Counted from the stretch's first letter, positions 42,836 to 52,239 are shown. The stretch: 64,000 nucleotides of DNA from JAJTHC01 sp044358835 (GCA_044358835.1 JBIKNF010000002.1:1-64000), one strand, 5' to 3'. Program-made: numbers and translations. Notes: generated by a model not told the origin, from the letters alone.

Positions 42836-44671
42836 ATGCGTATGACCCGACTATTTGCCAGTACCCTTAGAGACGTCCCCGCTGAAGCCGAAGTCGTCAG
42901 TCATCAGTTGCTGTTGCGCGCGGGTTACATTCGCCGAGTTTCAAGTGGTATCTATAACTTTTTGCCCTTAATGTGGCGCGTGTTAATGAACATTGAACAG
43001 ATTATTCGTGAAGAAATGAATGCGGCACAAGCCCAAGAACTGCTGTTGCCCGTGGTGCAACCCGCCACGTTGTGGGAAGCTTCTGGCCGTTGGGCCACTT
43101 ACGGTAAGGAACTGCTTCGCTTTACGGACAGGCATGATCGTCCAGGGTGTTTTGCCCCCACCGGTGAAGAAGTCATTACCGCGCTAGGGGGAGCAGAATT
43201 GAAGTCGTATCGTCAATTGCCCGTGAACTTGTATCAAATCGGCACAAAGTTTCGAGATGAAGTGCGTCCTCGTTTTGGGTTGTTGCGGGGGCGTGAGTTT
43301 ATTATGAAAGACGCCTACAGCTTCCATGCCACCCCAGAATGCTTGCAAAAAGAATACGAGGTGATGGCGGATGTGTACAAACGCATTTTTGAGCGTTGTG
43401 GCCTAGAAACCAAAATGGTGCGTTCAGATTCAGGGGCCATTGGCGGGGATGTAAGCCACGAGTTTATGATGCTTACGAAAGAAGATGCCAATGGCCAAAA
43501 ATCGGGGGAAAATGATGTGATTCACTGCCCCACTTGTGGGTATGCTGCAAATGTTGAAAAAGCCGAAGGCGGCTTATGCACCCCCACCACGCTGGATGGC
43601 GCCACTCTCGGCTATGAGCAAGAAGCCATTGTTCCCACCAAAAAAACTACCACCATTGAACTCTTAGAAAAGTGCTTAAATGTGCCCGCCACCTTAATTG
43701 CCAAGCATTTACTTTATATCGTCAATGAAGAAGTCCCCGTGTTGGTGGTGATTCGTGGCGATCGTCATGTTGAACCAACCAAGCTTAAAAATGCCTTGCA
43801 CACGGCTGAACGCCCCGTGCATGAAATACGCCTAGCAAGCGCTGAAGAACTCAAAGAACGCTTTAACACCATTAAAGGCTTTTTAGGGGTGGCTCACCTA
43901 CAGCAGGCCATTGTGGAAGCCTCGCCTTCTGAACAACGTTTTAATGAAGCCTTGCAACTGGTGCTAGAACATGGTGAGCGTCTGCCTTTTTTGGTGGAAG
44001 CTTCGGTGGTGGGGATGCACCATTTTGTGATTGCGCATAATAAGTATGACGAGCACACGGTTGGCTTTAATTGGTCTACTACACTTGCCACTTGGGTAAA
44101 GACTCACGCTCAGCCTTTGTATGCGGTTCAAGCCGGCGATGCGTGCCCTGATTGTGCCAGCCCTGTTGCCGTAAGCCGTGGGATTGAAGTTGGCAACATA
44201 TTTCAACTAGGCACCAAATACACCGCACCCATGGGTTACACCTTTACGGATGAAGCAGGTAGTGAACAACACGCCCTAATGGGGTGCTACGGCATTGGAG
44301 TAACGCGCGTGGCAGCCGCAACGGTAGAACAGCATCACGATGAGTGGGGCATTATTTGGCCGGCTTCGATTGCCCCTTATAAAATCACGGTAGTGGTGGC
44401 CAACACCAACGATGAAACGCAAATGCAGGTGGGTGAAGCGGTGTATCAGTCGCTTGCTTGCCATTACCCCGACGGCGTAATTTTAGATGATCGAGATGAA
44501 CGCGCTGGCGTAAAGTTTAAGGATGCCGATCTCATGGGATTCCCCATTCGTGTGACGGTGGGTAAGTTTGCGGGCCAAGCTCAGGTGGAAGTGAAACATC
44601 GACGTGCCAAAGAAGCGGAACTGGTGACTGTTGATCATGTTTTAGAGACCGTAAAATCCTTGCTCGCCTAA
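42836..44671 (+). CDS. proS: Prolyl-tRNA synthetase (bacterial type with editing domain)
   Basis: This class II synthetase of 611 residues matches the bacterial form with an INS editing domain between motifs 2 and 3 (about residues 230-400, VLVVIRGDRHVEPTKLKN). Motif 2 is IGTKFRDEVRPRFGLLRGREF, the proline-site region FIMKDAYSFH follows, and motif 3 is GCYGIGVTRVAAA. It follows aspS on the same strand. A hairpin at 44732-44759 lies downstream. Confidence 0.97.
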   Translation: MRMTRLFASTLRDVPAEAEVVSHQLLLRAGYIRRVSSGIYNFLPLMWRVLMNIEQIIREEMNAAQAQELLLPVVQPATLWEASGRWATYGKELLRFTDRHDRPGCFAPTGEEVITALGGAELKSYRQLPVNLYQIGTKFRDEVRPRFGLLRGREFIMKDAYSFHATPECLQKEYEVMADVYKRIFERCGLETKMVRSDSGAIGGDVSHEFMMLTKEDANGQKSGENDVIHCPTCGYAANVEKAEGGLCTPTTLDGATLGYEQEAIVPTKKTTTIELLEKCLNVPATLIAKHLLYIVNEEVPVLVVIRGDRHVEPTKLKNALHTAERPVHEIRLASAEELKERFNTIKGFLGVAHLQQAIVEASPSEQRFNEALQLVLEHGERLPFLVEASVVGMHHFVIAHNKYDEHTVGFNWSTTLATWVKTHAQPLYAVQAGDACPDCASPVAVSRGIEVGNIFQLGTKYTAPMGYTFTDEAGSEQHALMGCYGIGVTRVAAATVEQHHDEWGIIWPASIAPYKITVVVANTNDETQMQVGEAVYQSLACHYPDGVILDDRDERAGVKFKDADLMGFPIRVTVGKFAGQAQVEVKHRRAKEAELVTVDHVLETVKSLLA

Positions 44672-44731
44672 TGCTTAGAGGTTCTTTAGAGCAAACGCGA
44701 TTCAATCTTTAAACGGTATAAAAGACTCTAG

Positions 44732-44759
44732 GAGTCCCCACTAGCAACAAGTGGGACTC
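44732..44759 (+). terminator. Hairpin downstream of proS
   Basis: Arms 44732-44742 and 44750-44759 pair with one bulged C around a 7-base loop. No T-tract follows, so termination efficiency is doubtful; it could act as a 3' stabilising structure. Confidence 0.4.
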
Positions 44760-44863
44760 AAATGGTTTTCATGCTTATACAAGTCTTTTAGACTGTTTTT
44801 TAATGTAGGGCCATCACGTTTCAGGCGTCAAGGGTGGCCTAGCAAGCATAAAGGTTTTTCACT

Positions 44864-47698
44864 ATGGGTTCGGTTAATGCCAGTTCATCAAACAATCCAA
44901 ACATGCCACTGAACCCTTATAATTTACAAGCGGTTGAAAATATCGCGGGAACAGCCCTTGACAAAGTCAATGAAGAGGGCCAATCACTTTCTCAAAAAAT
45001 GCTTGACATGGCTTTAACCATGCAGTTTATGGACGCTGAATCTTCTGAGCGCTTGACTTTGCCTGAAAAAGGGGGTGCGGTGGGATTGGGTCTGGTGTCG
45101 TTTTTGGCGTTTACGCAAATTGCGCATCGTTTAGCGGGATTGGATGCCAACCTTGGCACCCTAACCCCAGAAAGTAAAGCCACCGCCAAAAATAGCCTCA
45201 TGGGTAAGCTTGCCCGTGCCGTCGACAAATTTGGCCCCCAAGAAGGACGTTTTAAAAATCTGCCTACGTGGTTAAGGGTCTATATCGGGGATCTACCCAC
45301 GAATGAATACATGGATCACTGGCTTTTAAATCACGAACATGCGGTGAATGCGACGGCCAGTAAGTTGAGCAAGCATTTAACCACGCCCCCACAACCCAAG
45401 TGGCTCAGTCGATTTTCTCCGCCAAAGCCAGAAAACCCAAATGCCTTTACAAAAGGTTCAGAACTGCCTGAAGGGAGTTTGTTGCAACGCTATATTGCCC
45501 AATATACCGATGTGCACAAGAGGCTAGAAAAGGCGCATGCAGGAAGAAATTATTTCACCCCTTTTCAGGATATTCTTTCTGGCGAACAACAAAAAAAGCT
45601 GACGCTTTCATTGCTCCACCCTTTAATGGAAGCGGACCCTCGTGGTAATTTAGTGCTAGAAGAAAGCACTACGTTTTACCCACACTTTAAAGCATTGTAT
45701 GAAGAAGCCTTAGCACACGCTAAACAAAGCCAAAGCCATGACGCCTTGTGGCCATTCCGTCGGCCGAATTCTGGGGTGGGTCACCCCTTGCTGGGGTGGT
45801 TTAGACAAAAAGGGCCAGACGCTTTAACATTTGAGCAATTCATCAAAGAATGTCCGTCTCATTCGTTGAACCATGAAATGAAGCAGATTCTAGAGCTCGT
45901 GCCTCATGACTCTAAACACTTCCAAGCCCTACAAACAGATGTGCTGAACGACGTACACAAGATCAATCCCTTAAGCGTTAAACGTGCGGTTTTAGAAGCG
46001 GTGCATCACAATTTGTACCGCAGAAGCCAGATGATTGACCTAGCGCAAGCTCGATTTGTGCCAAAACACGCGCAACAAACCGACGTAAAGGTGGATGTAA
46101 AAACACTTCGAGACTCTATTTTAAGCGTGCAAAGAATTGGCGACAAGGACCACTGGATCCCCTTTAGTCGCTTTGTTTCCAAGCTCTTCACCTCTGATGC
46201 CAAACTTAAGACATTAAGAACCCAAGCAATTAAGGAAATAGAATCCAACCGATCCCATTGGGAACAGTTGCTAGGTCCAGAGGTCGTGCAAAAACACCTT
46301 GACGCATTAGATCTCGCAAATCCCATGAGCAAAGGCGAATTCTTTAAGCGCAATTTAGAATTTGGTAAATATGCCCGTGCACACCTAGAAAGCTTCCAAA
46401 AAATACACGAAGTCTTGCCTCGTTCCATTAAGCGTTTGGTTCAAAACATTGCGGAACACGAGCAGTTCATCCACAATCAGAAAGAACTTTCTGAAGCATG
46501 GGGCGTAAGTGGTTTGGGTCGCAGTGTGGCATCACTGTGGCGAGGGATGATTGACTTAGTCAAGGTGGGTTTACATGAAACCCCTGAAGAAGTCTTGAAA
46601 AACAAGGCCTTGGCCATGGCGGATTTAAAAAGAGGGGCCACACACCCACTTTCAAACATGTTACAAAGCATTAAAGACCCTCGGTACATGGCCTTCTTTC
46701 TATTCGCAATGACAGCCTTTAGTGCGGGGTGGGCTGCATTTATGGCAGCGGGTAAGCCTACAAAAGCCAAAGCTTTGCAAGGGCCACAGGCCAAGGCCCC
46801 AGTGCCAGCAACGGCTCAAGCCAAGGCTTCGCAGGCAAGCACCCCTGCGGTGCGTTCAGGCACGGCTGTCTTTCAAGCGCAACCCACGGCTCAACCCACG
46901 ACGCAAGCGTCAAAAACGCCTGTGGCAGTCGCTAAAAGTTCACCAGCAAAGGAAGATCGCTTTGTGCTAGGTGAACAGCTCAAAGCAGGCGTACGTTCCT
47001 TTTTAGGCATGGCGTTGCCCCTGGTAGGTGGCCACCAGCTGATTATGTTCCTTAACCGTGGTAACCCCTTGGGGAAACTAATGGGGGGGCATTACTTAAC
47101 AAGTTTTAAGTTCCCTTTTGGTGTAGCTGGTTTACATTGGTTAACAGCAACTGGAGCCGTCATTACTATTGGAAACATGCTGTTTCTTTCAAACCTTTTA
47201 GGCCAAGGGGCTAAAAAAGTGCAAGACAAAAGCGTCGGCAAACCCACGTACTTGGTGGAATATGAAGAACGTGAAAAGGCGGTTTCTGCGCTTGAAGCGA
47301 TTAAGAATCGTCAGTTTAGCGACTTAAAAAAGGAAGACATTGCCCTTATTGCCAAATATCCTGAAGCATCCAAAAAGGCCAAGATTCAGTTGACGCCTGC
47401 TCAAATTGAAGAAGCCTTTCGTTTAGCCGGCCATAAACCTGTTAGAGAAATCGACCCCAAGGAAGCCGCCTTGTTGTACGCCTTGGCACAAAGTGCCAAG
47501 AACCCTACAGCGACTGAATCTACAGGAATTGGTAAAACATTAACCGCTCAAGAAGCCGCTTTGTTGTATACTTTGGCTCAGCAAGGAAGCGCTTCTACGG
47601 GGCCAGCCGTAGGGGGAACAAAACCTTTGACGGCGCAAGAAGCGGCCTTATTGTACACCTTAGCCCAACCCCCACAAAGTACCCCCAAAAGTATTTAG
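44864..47698 (+). CDS. Large unrecognised membrane protein with C-terminal repeats
   Basis: I do not recognise this 944-residue protein. A hydrophobic segment lies at about 68-85, followed by a 500-residue soluble, helical region. A membrane helix at about 607-630 (MAFFLFAMTAFSAGWAAFMAA) precedes an Ala/Pro/Gln/Thr linker (630-690), and two more hydrophobic segments are near 709-730 and 751-780. The C-terminus carries three copies of a repeat containing EAALLY(A/T)LAQ, near residues 867, 897 and 926. No signal peptide. The ribosome site is AAGG. It is the longest unexplained gene here and is followed by a T-rich repeat array. Confidence 0.75.
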   Translation: MGSVNASSSNNPNMPLNPYNLQAVENIAGTALDKVNEEGQSLSQKMLDMALTMQFMDAESSERLTLPEKGGAVGLGLVSFLAFTQIAHRLAGLDANLGTLTPESKATAKNSLMGKLARAVDKFGPQEGRFKNLPTWLRVYIGDLPTNEYMDHWLLNHEHAVNATASKLSKHLTTPPQPKWLSRFSPPKPENPNAFTKGSELPEGSLLQRYIAQYTDVHKRLEKAHAGRNYFTPFQDILSGEQQKKLTLSLLHPLMEADPRGNLVLEESTTFYPHFKALYEEALAHAKQSQSHDALWPFRRPNSGVGHPLLGWFRQKGPDALTFEQFIKECPSHSLNHEMKQILELVPHDSKHFQALQTDVLNDVHKINPLSVKRAVLEAVHHNLYRRSQMIDLAQARFVPKHAQQTDVKVDVKTLRDSILSVQRIGDKDHWIPFSRFVSKLFTSDAKLKTLRTQAIKEIESNRSHWEQLLGPEVVQKHLDALDLANPMSKGEFFKRNLEFGKYARAHLESFQKIHEVLPRSIKRLVQNIAEHEQFIHNQKELSEAWGVSGLGRSVASLWRGMIDLVKVGLHETPEEVLKNKALAMADLKRGATHPLSNMLQSIKDPRYMAFFLFAMTAFSAGWAAFMAAGKPTKAKALQGPQAKAPVPATAQAKASQASTPAVRSGTAVFQAQPTAQPTTQASKTPVAVAKSSPAKEDRFVLGEQLKAGVRSFLGMALPLVGGHQLIMFLNRGNPLGKLMGGHYLTSFKFPFGVAGLHWLTATGAVITIGNMLFLSNLLGQGAKKVQDKSVGKPTYLVEYEEREKAVSALEAIKNRQFSDLKKEDIALIAKYPEASKKAKIQLTPAQIEEAFRLAGHKPVREIDPKEAALLYALAQSAKNPTATESTGIGKTLTAQEAALLYTLAQQGSASTGPAVGGTKPLTAQEAALLYTLAQPPQSTPKSI

Positions 47699-47705
47699 TT
47701 CAAAT

Positions 47706-47879
47706 CTTTCGTTTTGCATCAAAATCTTTATTTTCTTTCGTTTATTTATTTTATTTAGTTAATCTTTATTCTTTCGTTTTAAATCTTTCGTTTTTGCCTT
47801 AAAATCTTTAGTTTATTTATTTTCTTTCGTTTCTTTCGTTTCTTTCGTTTCTTTAGTTTTGGTTCTAAATGTTTCGTTT
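47706..47879 (+). repeat. T-rich array of CTTTCGTTT units
   Basis: The 216 bases between two genes are almost entirely T-rich. Seven exact copies of CTTTCGTTT begin at 47706, 47735, 47771, 47785, 47824, 47833 and 47842, the last three in tandem. Variants CTTTAGTTT (47806, 47851) and GTTTCGTTT (47871) also occur. TTTATTT spacers separate the units. It may be a simple-sequence expansion or a binding array; no protein is encoded. Confidence 0.85.
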
Positions 47880-47914
47880 TTAGTTGGAAGTTTTTTATTT
47901 AAGGAAAGTCTACC

Positions 47915-48244
47915 GTGCCTGATTCACCCAAAAACCCAAACCCTTCTTCACCTGAACAAACGGCGGACTTGTCGGATCTCCCTTCCCCGCCGGATTTAAG
48001 CAAGCGAAATGACGCTTCTTCAGAACAAGAAGGAGAAAAAGGTTCACCCAAACCCATTTACCCTAGCACTTACCCACTTTCGCCACAAGCACTCGCTGAA
48101 CGTTTGCAGTCGTGGGTGAAAAATCCTCAAGATCCCTTTGACAGGTTAAATCGCTTGCCACAGGTGGATTTGCCTCCTGAAAACATCGCTTACCAAAGTC
48201 CCTTTTTATTTTACAAAGGCGCCACCCTGAAACCCCCCATGTAA
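47915..48244 (+). CDS. Small proline-rich hypothetical protein
   Basis: This 109-residue protein starts with GTG behind a strong AAGGAAAG ribosome site. The N-terminal half is Pro/Ser/Asp/Glu-rich and probably disordered; the C-terminal half has ALAERLQSWVKNPQDPFDRL and a hydrophobic PFLFYKG. There is no signal peptide or membrane helix. It follows the T-rich array and ends 41 bases before a convergent gene. Function unknown. Confidence 0.6.
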   Translation: MPDSPKNPNPSSPEQTADLSDLPSPPDLSKRNDASSEQEGEKGSPKPIYPSTYPLSPQALAERLQSWVKNPQDPFDRLNRLPQVDLPPENIAYQSPFLFYKGATLKPPM

Positions 48245-48247
48245 TAG

Positions 48248-48272
48248 GTATAGTATAGATAAAATACTATAC
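48248..48272. terminator. 9-bp hairpin between convergent genes
   Basis: GTATAGTAT (48248-48256) and ATACTATAC (48264-48272) pair perfectly around a 7-base loop. Its TAGATAAAA core resembles the end of the dispersed repeat described at 52673 and 61376, so it may be a derived fragment. A second short stem (CCGT/ACGG, 48279-48291) follows. It is probably a bidirectional terminator. Confidence 0.5.
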
Positions 48273-48285
48273 GGACTGCCGTTTT

Positions 48286-49710
48286 TTACGGTCGAGGTTT
48301 TGCATTGTTTGCGTGGGGGCGAAAATCTGCCCCGTTGTAGTCAAAGCGTTGTTTCGTAAGGGGTTTTAGGCGAATGTCGAAAGCCAACATAAATGAATCG
48401 CCTAGGAATCGGGCAAAACCGTTAAATGGCGAGGGCACCAGCGAAGTGACAAATTGCATCAGGGTTGCAAAACCTCCATTGGCCAGCGTGGCGTACGTTT
48501 CATTAAACAGGTTATGCAAAAACCAAATAAACCCTTTGGCGGGATTTAAACACTGGGCAATGTCAAACATCGAACGTAAGGCCATCCCATCAACGTCATG
48601 CCATACTTTTAACAGCATGCCTAAATCTTTATGGGCATATAAATCAAAGAAGGTTTTATACAGCGCCAAGCGAACGGCCGTTTGCTTTTCATGACGAGAA
48701 AGCAGGTGTAAGTATTCTTTAAAGGTGGCTTCGTTTTGCTGGAGCAAAGGCAAGGGCGTTGGCAAGTGCTGATTCTTTTCAGTAATGCCTTCGTTTAGTC
48801 GCTTAATATGCCGTATAAAATCCTGCCAATGGCTCAATTTAAGATCTTCCATATGGCCTTTGGGATCGGTTCTAAAGTAAAGATCTTTGGCTTTTGAAAG
48901 GGCTTTGGCTTTGGCATCCAACACGGCGCCAAAAACGGGGATATTACTGATCCAACTATCGACTTGATCTAACGTTCCGCGTTTGCCGTCGACTTTTGGG
49001 ACGAAGGCCATAAACAGGGGGGTACTGCTTACCCAACGAACAGGGGCAAAATGAAGTAGACTGTTAATGCCACGGGCTAAAAAGGGCATGTCTTTTTTTT
49101 GTTGAAAGTGAAAGGCGAGCATGGCCTTGGCTTGTTGATCCGGTGTAAGATGCCGAGCGTTTTGAACGCGGTGTTGATAGGTGCTTAGCGCCTTTTGCAT
49201 TAAGGCCTGTTGTTTTTTACCCTGTTCGTAGGGTTTAACCGCGTCAAACAAGCCCAACCAATGCCCGCCCAAGTGATTGACTTGCTTTAAGAAGTATTCA
49301 TACTTACTGCGGTACTTTTCTTTTCCCTTAATGACGGTGGTGCCTAGTTCAGCGTAGCCTTGTTCATCTAGCAGTAGGCCTGAAAAATCGGCGTTGTTTA
49401 AATTCATCAGTAGTGTTGAGGTCACTGAAGTTGTGGGGGGGTGGTGGGTGAGGTCTTTCATCAATGCTTTGGCCAGTAAGCCACCGCCATAGCTAATGCC
49501 CAGGCCACCTACTACTAAAGGCCATGACATCACATTATAAACGCTGGCGCCAGACGCCGTAGCCAGCCCAAAAGGCACCCCAAACTTTAGTAAAGTCGCC
49601 GTAAGAAGCTTGCTTTGCTGAGCCATGTTTTTGGGATTAAAGCCACTGCGTTGCAACGCCAAACGCGGCGAAGTGTTGAAAGAAGGTGGCGTTGAAGAAA
49701 TTTTATACAT
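48286..49710 (-). CDS. Unrecognised membrane protein
   Basis: I do not recognise this 474-residue protein. Two adjacent hydrophobic segments lie near residues 38-58 and 64-85 (LLKFGVPFGLATASGASVYN; PLVVGGLGISYGGGLLAKAL), followed by a long helical soluble part with many charged residues. Another hydrophobic region near 400-440 (FIWFLHNLFNETYATLANGG) may be peripheral. There is no signal peptide and no clear ribosome site. It resembles in design the genes at 44864 and 61601. Its 5' region (49711-49960) is shared with a divergent gene and contains a short fragment of the dispersed repeat. Confidence 0.7.
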   Translation of the reverse strand: MYKISSTPPSFNTSPRLALQRSGFNPKNMAQQSKLLTATLLKFGVPFGLATASGASVYNVMSWPLVVGGLGISYGGGLLAKALMKDLTHHPPTTSVTSTLLMNLNNADFSGLLLDEQGYAELGTTVIKGKEKYRSKYEYFLKQVNHLGGHWLGLFDAVKPYEQGKKQQALMQKALSTYQHRVQNARHLTPDQQAKAMLAFHFQQKKDMPFLARGINSLLHFAPVRWVSSTPLFMAFVPKVDGKRGTLDQVDSWISNIPVFGAVLDAKAKALSKAKDLYFRTDPKGHMEDLKLSHWQDFIRHIKRLNEGITEKNQHLPTPLPLLQQNEATFKEYLHLLSRHEKQTAVRLALYKTFFDLYAHKDLGMLLKVWHDVDGMALRSMFDIAQCLNPAKGFIWFLHNLFNETYATLANGGFATLMQFVTSLVPSPFNGFARFLGDSFMLAFDIRLKPLTKQRFDYNGADFRPHANNAKPRP

Positions 49711-49791
49711 AAAACGTGTTTATTGTGCCTGAAAGTAACGGTCAATACAAGGGGACTCATGGGCATAAAGGCATGAACATAAATGGGTGTG

Positions 49792-49809
49792 CTATAGATA
49801 AAACGGTCT
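49792..49809 (+). repeat. Left-end fragment of the dispersed repeat
   Basis: The 18 bases match the left end of the repeat copies at 52673 and 61376 (TAGATAAAACGGTCT). The similarity stops after 49809. It lies in the intergenic region between divergent genes. Confidence 0.5.
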
Positions 49810-49960
49810 GTAATCTGCAAAAAAGAAGTTTAAACCTATTGTAATCAAATGTAACAAAACAAGCACTTACTAAAGCCTCGTGTTTTTATTAGTTTGAGCC
49901 TTACATACTAAAATTGCTTAGAGACAAACCATATATTCGACATAGAGAGGAACAACTTAC

Positions 49961-50998
49961 ATGAATAACACCACGAGAGTGTTGCCGTTTGATTTTGAAC
50001 GCTATTTTTATGGACAAACAAACACTTCAGATTCCAATTACAACGCCACTTCAATTCCCCAAACACCTTACTGGGGTAAAACATTGAATACTTCTAAAAA
50101 AAATACGTCTGTCCCTTCTTTCGAACCATCCAATGAAACGAAAAAATGGGGGATGATGCTTGCCCTTTTTGGTAAAAATAAGACTTTAAAAACACCGAGT
50201 CTTCCAAAGGCTTCAGCAGCAGTGGTTAAACCCGCTGTTTCTAAAAAGGATGAAGACCTCTTAAGCTTACCTCTTTTGGGAGGGGACTTTATTTCAACGC
50301 CTGTGGTTATGAAACCTAAGAATCCTGCTAAGCCTAAACTTCCTAAAAACGATGTTACCCTTCCTATTTTTGGGGGAGGAGACCTAAGTACACCGAAACC
50401 AACCGGCCCATTCTTGAGCCCTTCATTAAATGACCTTTTTCAGACGCTTACCTTTAAAGGCACCGTAGCAACGGGGCAACGTTCAGGGTACTGGGGTGAC
50501 CCTCATGTGCTTGATGCCGAAAGTGCTAATAATCATTTTATCGTCACTGGTCCGGGTACTTATAACTTGTTAAAAGACAAAAACATTGCCCTTTCCGCTG
50601 AACATAAAAAATATGATCGTTGGGCTATTGAAGTGACCAATCAAATTAATCTCGCCTTAGGTACTTCTAACGTGGTATTTAATGCTTACGGAACACCGAC
50701 CCTTAACGGTCAAGCCTTGGAACAAGGTAAGCTGATGACCTTACCTGATGGGTCTAGTGTCAATTGGAACGGAACGACCTTAAGTGTGAAGAATGCCAAT
50801 TTTGGCGAATATAATTTAGATGTGACTCGTCAACAAGCTGGCGGTGGAGTCAATTACCTAGACACCTGGATTAACAGCACGTACAAAGGCGTCTTTTCAG
50901 ACGGCATTCTACCCACCGGTATTTTAGGTGAAGGCTTTGACATGGACAACCTCGTTCGTACCAAGTTAAACTTTGGCCTTGAAACGTACAAAGTCTAA
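49961..50998 (+). CDS. Protein with a GDPH vWD/DUF1521-like domain
   Basis: This 345-residue protein has a low-complexity N-terminal half (Asn/Thr/Pro/Lys-rich; repeated LPLLGGDFISTP and LPIFGGGDLSTP) and a C-terminal beta-rich domain from about residue 165. The domain begins with GYWGDPHVLDAES; GDPH is residues 179-182. It continues with GPGTYNLLKDKNIALSA, a MTLPDGSSVNWNG strand and a final LPTGILGEGFD. This layout resembles von Willebrand type D and DUF1521 domains; in DUF1521 effectors such as NopE1 a GDPH site self-cleaves with metal ions. No signal peptide. The AGAGGA ribosome site is well placed. Confidence 0.65.
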   Translation: MNNTTRVLPFDFERYFYGQTNTSDSNYNATSIPQTPYWGKTLNTSKKNTSVPSFEPSNETKKWGMMLALFGKNKTLKTPSLPKASAAVVKPAVSKKDEDLLSLPLLGGDFISTPVVMKPKNPAKPKLPKNDVTLPIFGGGDLSTPKPTGPFLSPSLNDLFQTLTFKGTVATGQRSGYWGDPHVLDAESANNHFIVTGPGTYNLLKDKNIALSAEHKKYDRWAIEVTNQINLALGTSNVVFNAYGTPTLNGQALEQGKLMTLPDGSSVNWNGTTLSVKNANFGEYNLDVTRQQAGGGVNYLDTWINSTYKGVFSDGILPTGILGEGFDMDNLVRTKLNFGLETYKV

Positions 50999-51010
50999 AC
51001 GTGCTTGGCT

Positions 51011-51038
51011 TTGCAATTTAGTATAAATCTGTTACAGT
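51011..51038 (+). promoter_or_regulatory. Promoter placed for a near-leaderless cysteine desulfurase mRNA
   Basis: TTGCAA (51011-51016), 16 bases, TACAGT (51033-51038). The start point falls at about 51045, one base before the ATG at 51046. No ribosome site is present between them. Confidence 0.55.
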
Positions 51039-51045
51039 AGTGGGC

Positions 51046-52239
51046 ATGGAAACATTCTATTCCCACTACTTTGATTATGCGGCCACCACCCCTGTGCATC
51101 CTGAGGTGTTAGAAGCCATGCTTCCTTTTTTAGGGGGGCATTTTGCCAATGCCCATAGTCCGCATCACGCAGGGCAAGCGGCTAAAAAAGCGGTAGAAAC
51201 GGCTCGCTCGCAAATCGCCACTTACTTGAATGTGAATCCTTCAGAATTGATTTTTACCAGTGGCGGGACTGAAAGTAACAATCTAGGAATTATGGGGGTT
51301 ATGCGTGCCTTGAAAGTCCAAGGCGAACGTCGAGGCCTCATCGTTTCTAGTACCGAACATAGTGCCGTGCTGGAAGCGGCTCGCTACATGGCTCGTTATG
51401 AAGGCGTTCCTTTGTTGGAAGTGAACCCCAATAGCCAAGGCATTATTGTATGTGACGCCTTAGAAGAGGCCTTACAATCGCAACCCACCGCGTTGGTGTC
51501 CATTATGCATGCCAATAACGAAACAGGGGCGTTGAATGATATTCAAGCCCTTTCTGCACTAACGCATCGTTATCAGGCGTTTTTTCATACGGATGCTGTT
51601 CAAAGTCTAGGCAAAGTTTCCCTTGATTTAACCCAGAACTTGCCTGCGGTGGATTACCTAACCGCCACCGCACACAAGATTTACGGCCCTAAGGGGGTTG
51701 GGCTTTTCTTTAGTCGTAAGATCGCCTTCAAGCCTCACCCCGTGATTATGGGCGGGGGGCAAGAAAACGGCTTTCGAGGGGGGACGCTCAATACACCCGC
51801 TATTGTTGGTTTTGGCAAGGCGGTAGAACTTTTAAAAACGCATGAAGTAGAACGTCAAGCTCACTTAAAAGACTTAACCGCTTTTTTAATTCAGGGGATT
51901 CAAAATCTCAATACCCATGGGCTAAGCAAAGGGAAACTTCATTTAAACACGCCTTTAGAAGAAGACAAGCGAGTCCCAGGGATTGTGAACGTTTCGGTTG
52001 AAGGGGTGAGCGGTGATAAAATGGTGATGCAACTGGACATGCAAAACATCGCTGTTTCAAGTGGTTCAGCCTGCCATGCGGATCAACTTTCGCCCAGCCA
52101 TGTGGTTTTGGCACAAGGTGGGAATGAAGCCTTGGCAAAATCTACCTTACGCATGAGTTTAGGGCAGTATAGTACTATAGATGGGGTAAACGATTTGCTG
52201 AATATTTTAGCCGTTCGTTTGGCACGTTGGCATGGGTAG
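51046..52239 (+). CDS. Cysteine desulfurase (NifS/IscS family)
   Basis: This PLP enzyme removes sulfur from cysteine for iron-sulfur clusters and thiolated tRNA. The PLP lysine is Lys211 in ATAHKIYGPKGVG, and the catalytic cysteine is Cys343 in SSGSACHADQLSPSHV. The N-terminus (YFDYAATTPVHPEVLEAM) and the HANNETGA motif are typical of the class I enzyme. The 397-residue length is normal. I prefer ATG 51046 to the in-frame GTG 51040. The gene has its own promoter and is not next to iscU or other cluster-assembly genes. Confidence 0.95.
   Translation: METFYSHYFDYAATTPVHPEVLEAMLPFLGGHFANAHSPHHAGQAAKKAVETARSQIATYLNVNPSELIFTSGGTESNNLGIMGVMRALKVQGERRGLIVSSTEHSAVLEAARYMARYEGVPLLEVNPNSQGIIVCDALEEALQSQPTALVSIMHANNETGALNDIQALSALTHRYQAFFHTDAVQSLGKVSLDLTQNLPAVDYLTATAHKIYGPKGVGLFFSRKIAFKPHPVIMGGGQENGFRGGTLNTPAIVGFGKAVELLKTHEVERQAHLKDLTAFLIQGIQNLNTHGLSKGKLHLNTPLEEDKRVPGIVNVSVEGVSGDKMVMQLDMQNIAVSSGSACHADQLSPSHVVLAQGGNEALAKSTLRMSLGQYSTIDGVNDLLNILAVRLARWHG

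Noticed and set aside
47699..47914. CRISPR array in the T-rich repeat region
   Set aside because: The repeat unit is 9 bp, spacers are irregular and low-complexity, and no cas genes are in the window.
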